The translations under genes and the position numbers were made by a program. DNA of 64,000 nt from contig CANKBS010000005.1 of the NCBI GenBank assembly GCA_947480015.1, forward strand, positions 107,364-171,363, given 5' to 3'. The notes under the pieces were generated by a model. It saw only the letters and a list, made by a program, of their open reading frames with translations, searched no databases and was not told the DNA's origin. The DNA comes from Sphingobacteriaceae bacterium (lineage in GTDB: Bacteria; Bacteroidota; Bacteroidia; B-17B0; Aurantibacillaceae). This document shows, in pieces, positions 62,475-64,000 of this stretch (positions within the stretch are counted from its first letter, which is position 1; each line of letters opens with the position of its first letter).

Positions 62475-64000
62475 ATGAAATTAAATTACGGTAAATTCAA
62501 TAAAAAATTATTAGCGCTTAGCTTGGGTCTTTCGCTCGGATCGGCGCTTCAGTCACAAATTGTGACGCAAACGTATTCCTTTTCAGGAACACAGCAAACA
62601 CTTACAGTTCCATCCTGCGTTTCAACTATTTCAGTTGATATAAGAGGTGCTGCCGGCGGCACGGGCGCTACTTACAACAATGTTGGTGGATTAGGCGGTC
62701 GTGTGGTATGCGTTTATACGGTTACACCGGGTCAGGTACTTTACATTAACGTTGGTGGTCAAAACGGTTTTAACGGTGGTGGTCCGGGAGCAACGCTTTA
62801 TGGGGCTTCAGGGGGTGGTGCTTCTGATATCAGAACCGGAGGAGCAGCACTAGCAAATAGAATTATTGTTGCCGGCGGCGGCGGCGGCGGCGGTGTGAAC
62901 TGTTTTGATAGTACCAATCCAGGTGGCGCCGGTGGAGGCTTAACAGGTGCCTCTGGTTACCAATGTGCGGCACAAACTTCGTATGTAGGTACTGGTGGTA
63001 CACAAGTTGGTGGCGGCACAAGTACCGGTGGTTTAGGTACCAGTGGCTCGCTTGGAATTGGAGGAACAGGTAACTTAAGCAGTTATGGCGGCGGCGGCGG
63101 CGGCGGTTATTATGGCGGCGGTGGCGGCAGCTACGGCGGCGGCGGCGGCGGGAGCAGCTATACCGGTGCAGGAGTTACCAGCGTGGTTCATAGCCAAGGA
63201 ACACAAAGTGGCAATGGATTGCTGGTTTTGTCTTATGGTTTTTTAGGCACTAATATTAGTATTGCCACTACCTCAGCAGTTATTTGTAATGGGAATAGTA
63301 CCACCTTAATTGGAGCGGGCGTAAGCACATATACGTGGTTGCCGGTAGGTACTTTTCTAGGATCTAACACACAAAACATTACAGTAAATCCAAGCGCAAC
63401 AACAAGTTATACCGCAAGTGGAACAAATTCAATTGGTTGTGTTTCTCAAAGTATTATAACTGTTACCGTAAGTCCGGGTTTGCCTATTTTGAGCATTACG
63501 ACGAGTTCAACAAACTTATGTTTAGGTAAAACTGCAACTATTACTGCTAGTGGTGCTCTATCGTATACATGGACGAGTGGGATTTCTAATGGTGTTGGTT
63601 TTACCCCATCTGTAACCACAACGTATTCAGTAGTTGGTCAGAACGGTTGCGGCACGACTTCGGCCATTACAACCATAACGGTTGCCCCATTGCCGGTTAC
63701 TGCCATGGTAACCCCAACAACCATGTGCGCAGGCGGCACGGCTACGTTAAATGCAGTAGCAGCCGTTACCGGTTACACGTGGTTCCCTGGACCATTGATT
63801 GGAAGTAATGTGGTTGTTGGCCCTACGGCATCAACCATCTATACCGTTGTTGCATCTGATGGAACTTGTTCGGGTGTTGCTTATGTAACCCTGCCTACCA
63901 TTTCGATACCAACCATAGCCATTGTGGCAAGTTCAACACTTGTGTGTGAAGGTTCTCCGGTTACTTTAACGGCAAGTGGCGCTTTAAGCTATAGCTGGAC
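62475..64000 (+). CDS. Glycine-rich/Ig-like T9SS surface protein, array copy 4 (5' part, cut by window edge)
   Basis: It is open from the ATG at 62475 to the window end (508 codons). The signal peptide ends LGSALQSQ (about residue 29). This copy lacks the GPTQAQ-type mature start of the others; its glycine-rich domain begins almost at once (YSFSGTQQTLTVPSCVSTISVDIRGAAGG). It includes VTPGQVLYINVGGQNG, ASDIRTG, IIVAGGGGGGGV and a very Gly-rich run with YYGGGGGSYGGGGGGSSY. At least three Ig-like repeats follow and match copies 2 and 3 (LCLGKTATITASGALSYTWTSG; VCEGSPVTLTASGALSYSW). The tail is outside the window; a type A domain is expected but not seen. Confidence 0.82.
   Translation, partial: MKLNYGKFNKKLLALSLGLSLGSALQSQIVTQTYSFSGTQQTLTVPSCVSTISVDIRGAAGGTGATYNNVGGLGGRVVCVYTVTPGQVLYINVGGQNGFNGGGPGATLYGASGGGASDIRTGGAALANRIIVAGGGGGGGVNCFDSTNPGGAGGGLTGASGYQCAAQTSYVGTGGTQVGGGTSTGGLGTSGSLGIGGTGNLSSYGGGGGGGYYGGGGGSYGGGGGGSSYTGAGVTSVVHSQGTQSGNGLLVLSYGFLGTNISIATTSAVICNGNSTTLIGAGVSTYTWLPVGTFLGSNTQNITVNPSATTSYTASGTNSIGCVSQSIITVTVSPGLPILSITTSSTNLCLGKTATITASGALSYTWTSGISNGVGFTPSVTTTYSVVGQNGCGTTSAITTITVAPLPVTAMVTPTTMCAGGTATLNAVAAVTGYTWFPGPLIGSNVVVGPTASTIYTVVASDGTCSGVAYVTLPTISIPTIAIVASSTLVCEGSPVTLTASGALSYSW

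Noticed and set aside
62871..63146. A CRISPR-like or minisatellite array in the glycine-rich DNA of copy 4
   Set aside because: There are no spacers of constant length; the repeats are glycine codons in a continuous reading frame.

Overview
The window reads as Bacteroidota chromosome. It is AT-rich and shows no rRNA, tRNA, CRISPR array, transposase or phage gene that I can see. The phylum call rests on four things. Many secreted proteins end in type IX secretion system (T9SS) type A sorting domains (YPNPSNGEF-like) and one ends in a gliding-motility (type B) domain. A GldN-like T9SS component is present. NusB is of the long form typical of this phylum. Several promoters fit the Bacteroidota pattern TTTG-N19-TAnnTTTG (upstream of the genes starting at 554, 32404, 56501, 59503 and 62475). 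I cannot name the genus; a Flavobacteriia- or Sphingobacteriia-like lineage is a guess.

Layout. 1-404 is the 5' end of an ABC exporter on the minus strand. 554-2692 holds leucine dehydrogenase and nusB. 3202-7217 (minus) holds an outer-membrane-like protein, prmC and a T9SS-exported subtilase. 8210-14631 looks like a four-gene unit: gatB, a TlpA-like thioredoxin lipoprotein, an M1 peptidase and lpxH. 14636-17853 carries a PerM/AI-2E protein, a small envelope cluster (YtxH, holin-X-like, a small helical protein) and ilvE. 18528-23678 has a GT39-like glycosyltransferase and a type B T9SS surface protein. 23667-27640 (minus) is a pheT, CoA-transferase, GNAT unit. 27786-38829 is an envelope and secretome region: GldN-like protein, a zincin protease, a Kazal-type lipoprotein, a PEBP protein, a UbiA-like protein and two more T9SS surface proteins.

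39300-53474 is an ion-homeostasis region. It has two Kup potassium transporters, a VIT1/CCC1 protein, a CusB-like adaptor, a CusA pump fused to a TolC-like domain with its small companion protein, and a CDF transporter. A WalJ-like MBL hydrolase and DUF2452/DUF983 proteins lie among them.

53568-64000 is the most striking part. Four paralogous genes of about 2.8 kb stand head to tail at a period of about 3 kb. The three complete ones encode a signal peptide, a glycine-rich domain resembling the Pfam glycine-rich (ALK/LTK-like) family, seven Ig-like repeats and a T9SS type A tail. The fourth runs off the window. Copies 2 to 4 have near-identical promoter layouts, and copies 1 to 3 each end in their own strong terminator. 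This looks like an expandable cassette array of surface adhesins.

Intergenic DNA is also notable. Four long spacers (2731-2834, 18001-18280, 39062-39134, 42842-42989) contain GC-rich stretches packed with perfect inverted repeats. Two other short repeat families occur at 2947-3145 and at 7970-8009 / 18413-18452.
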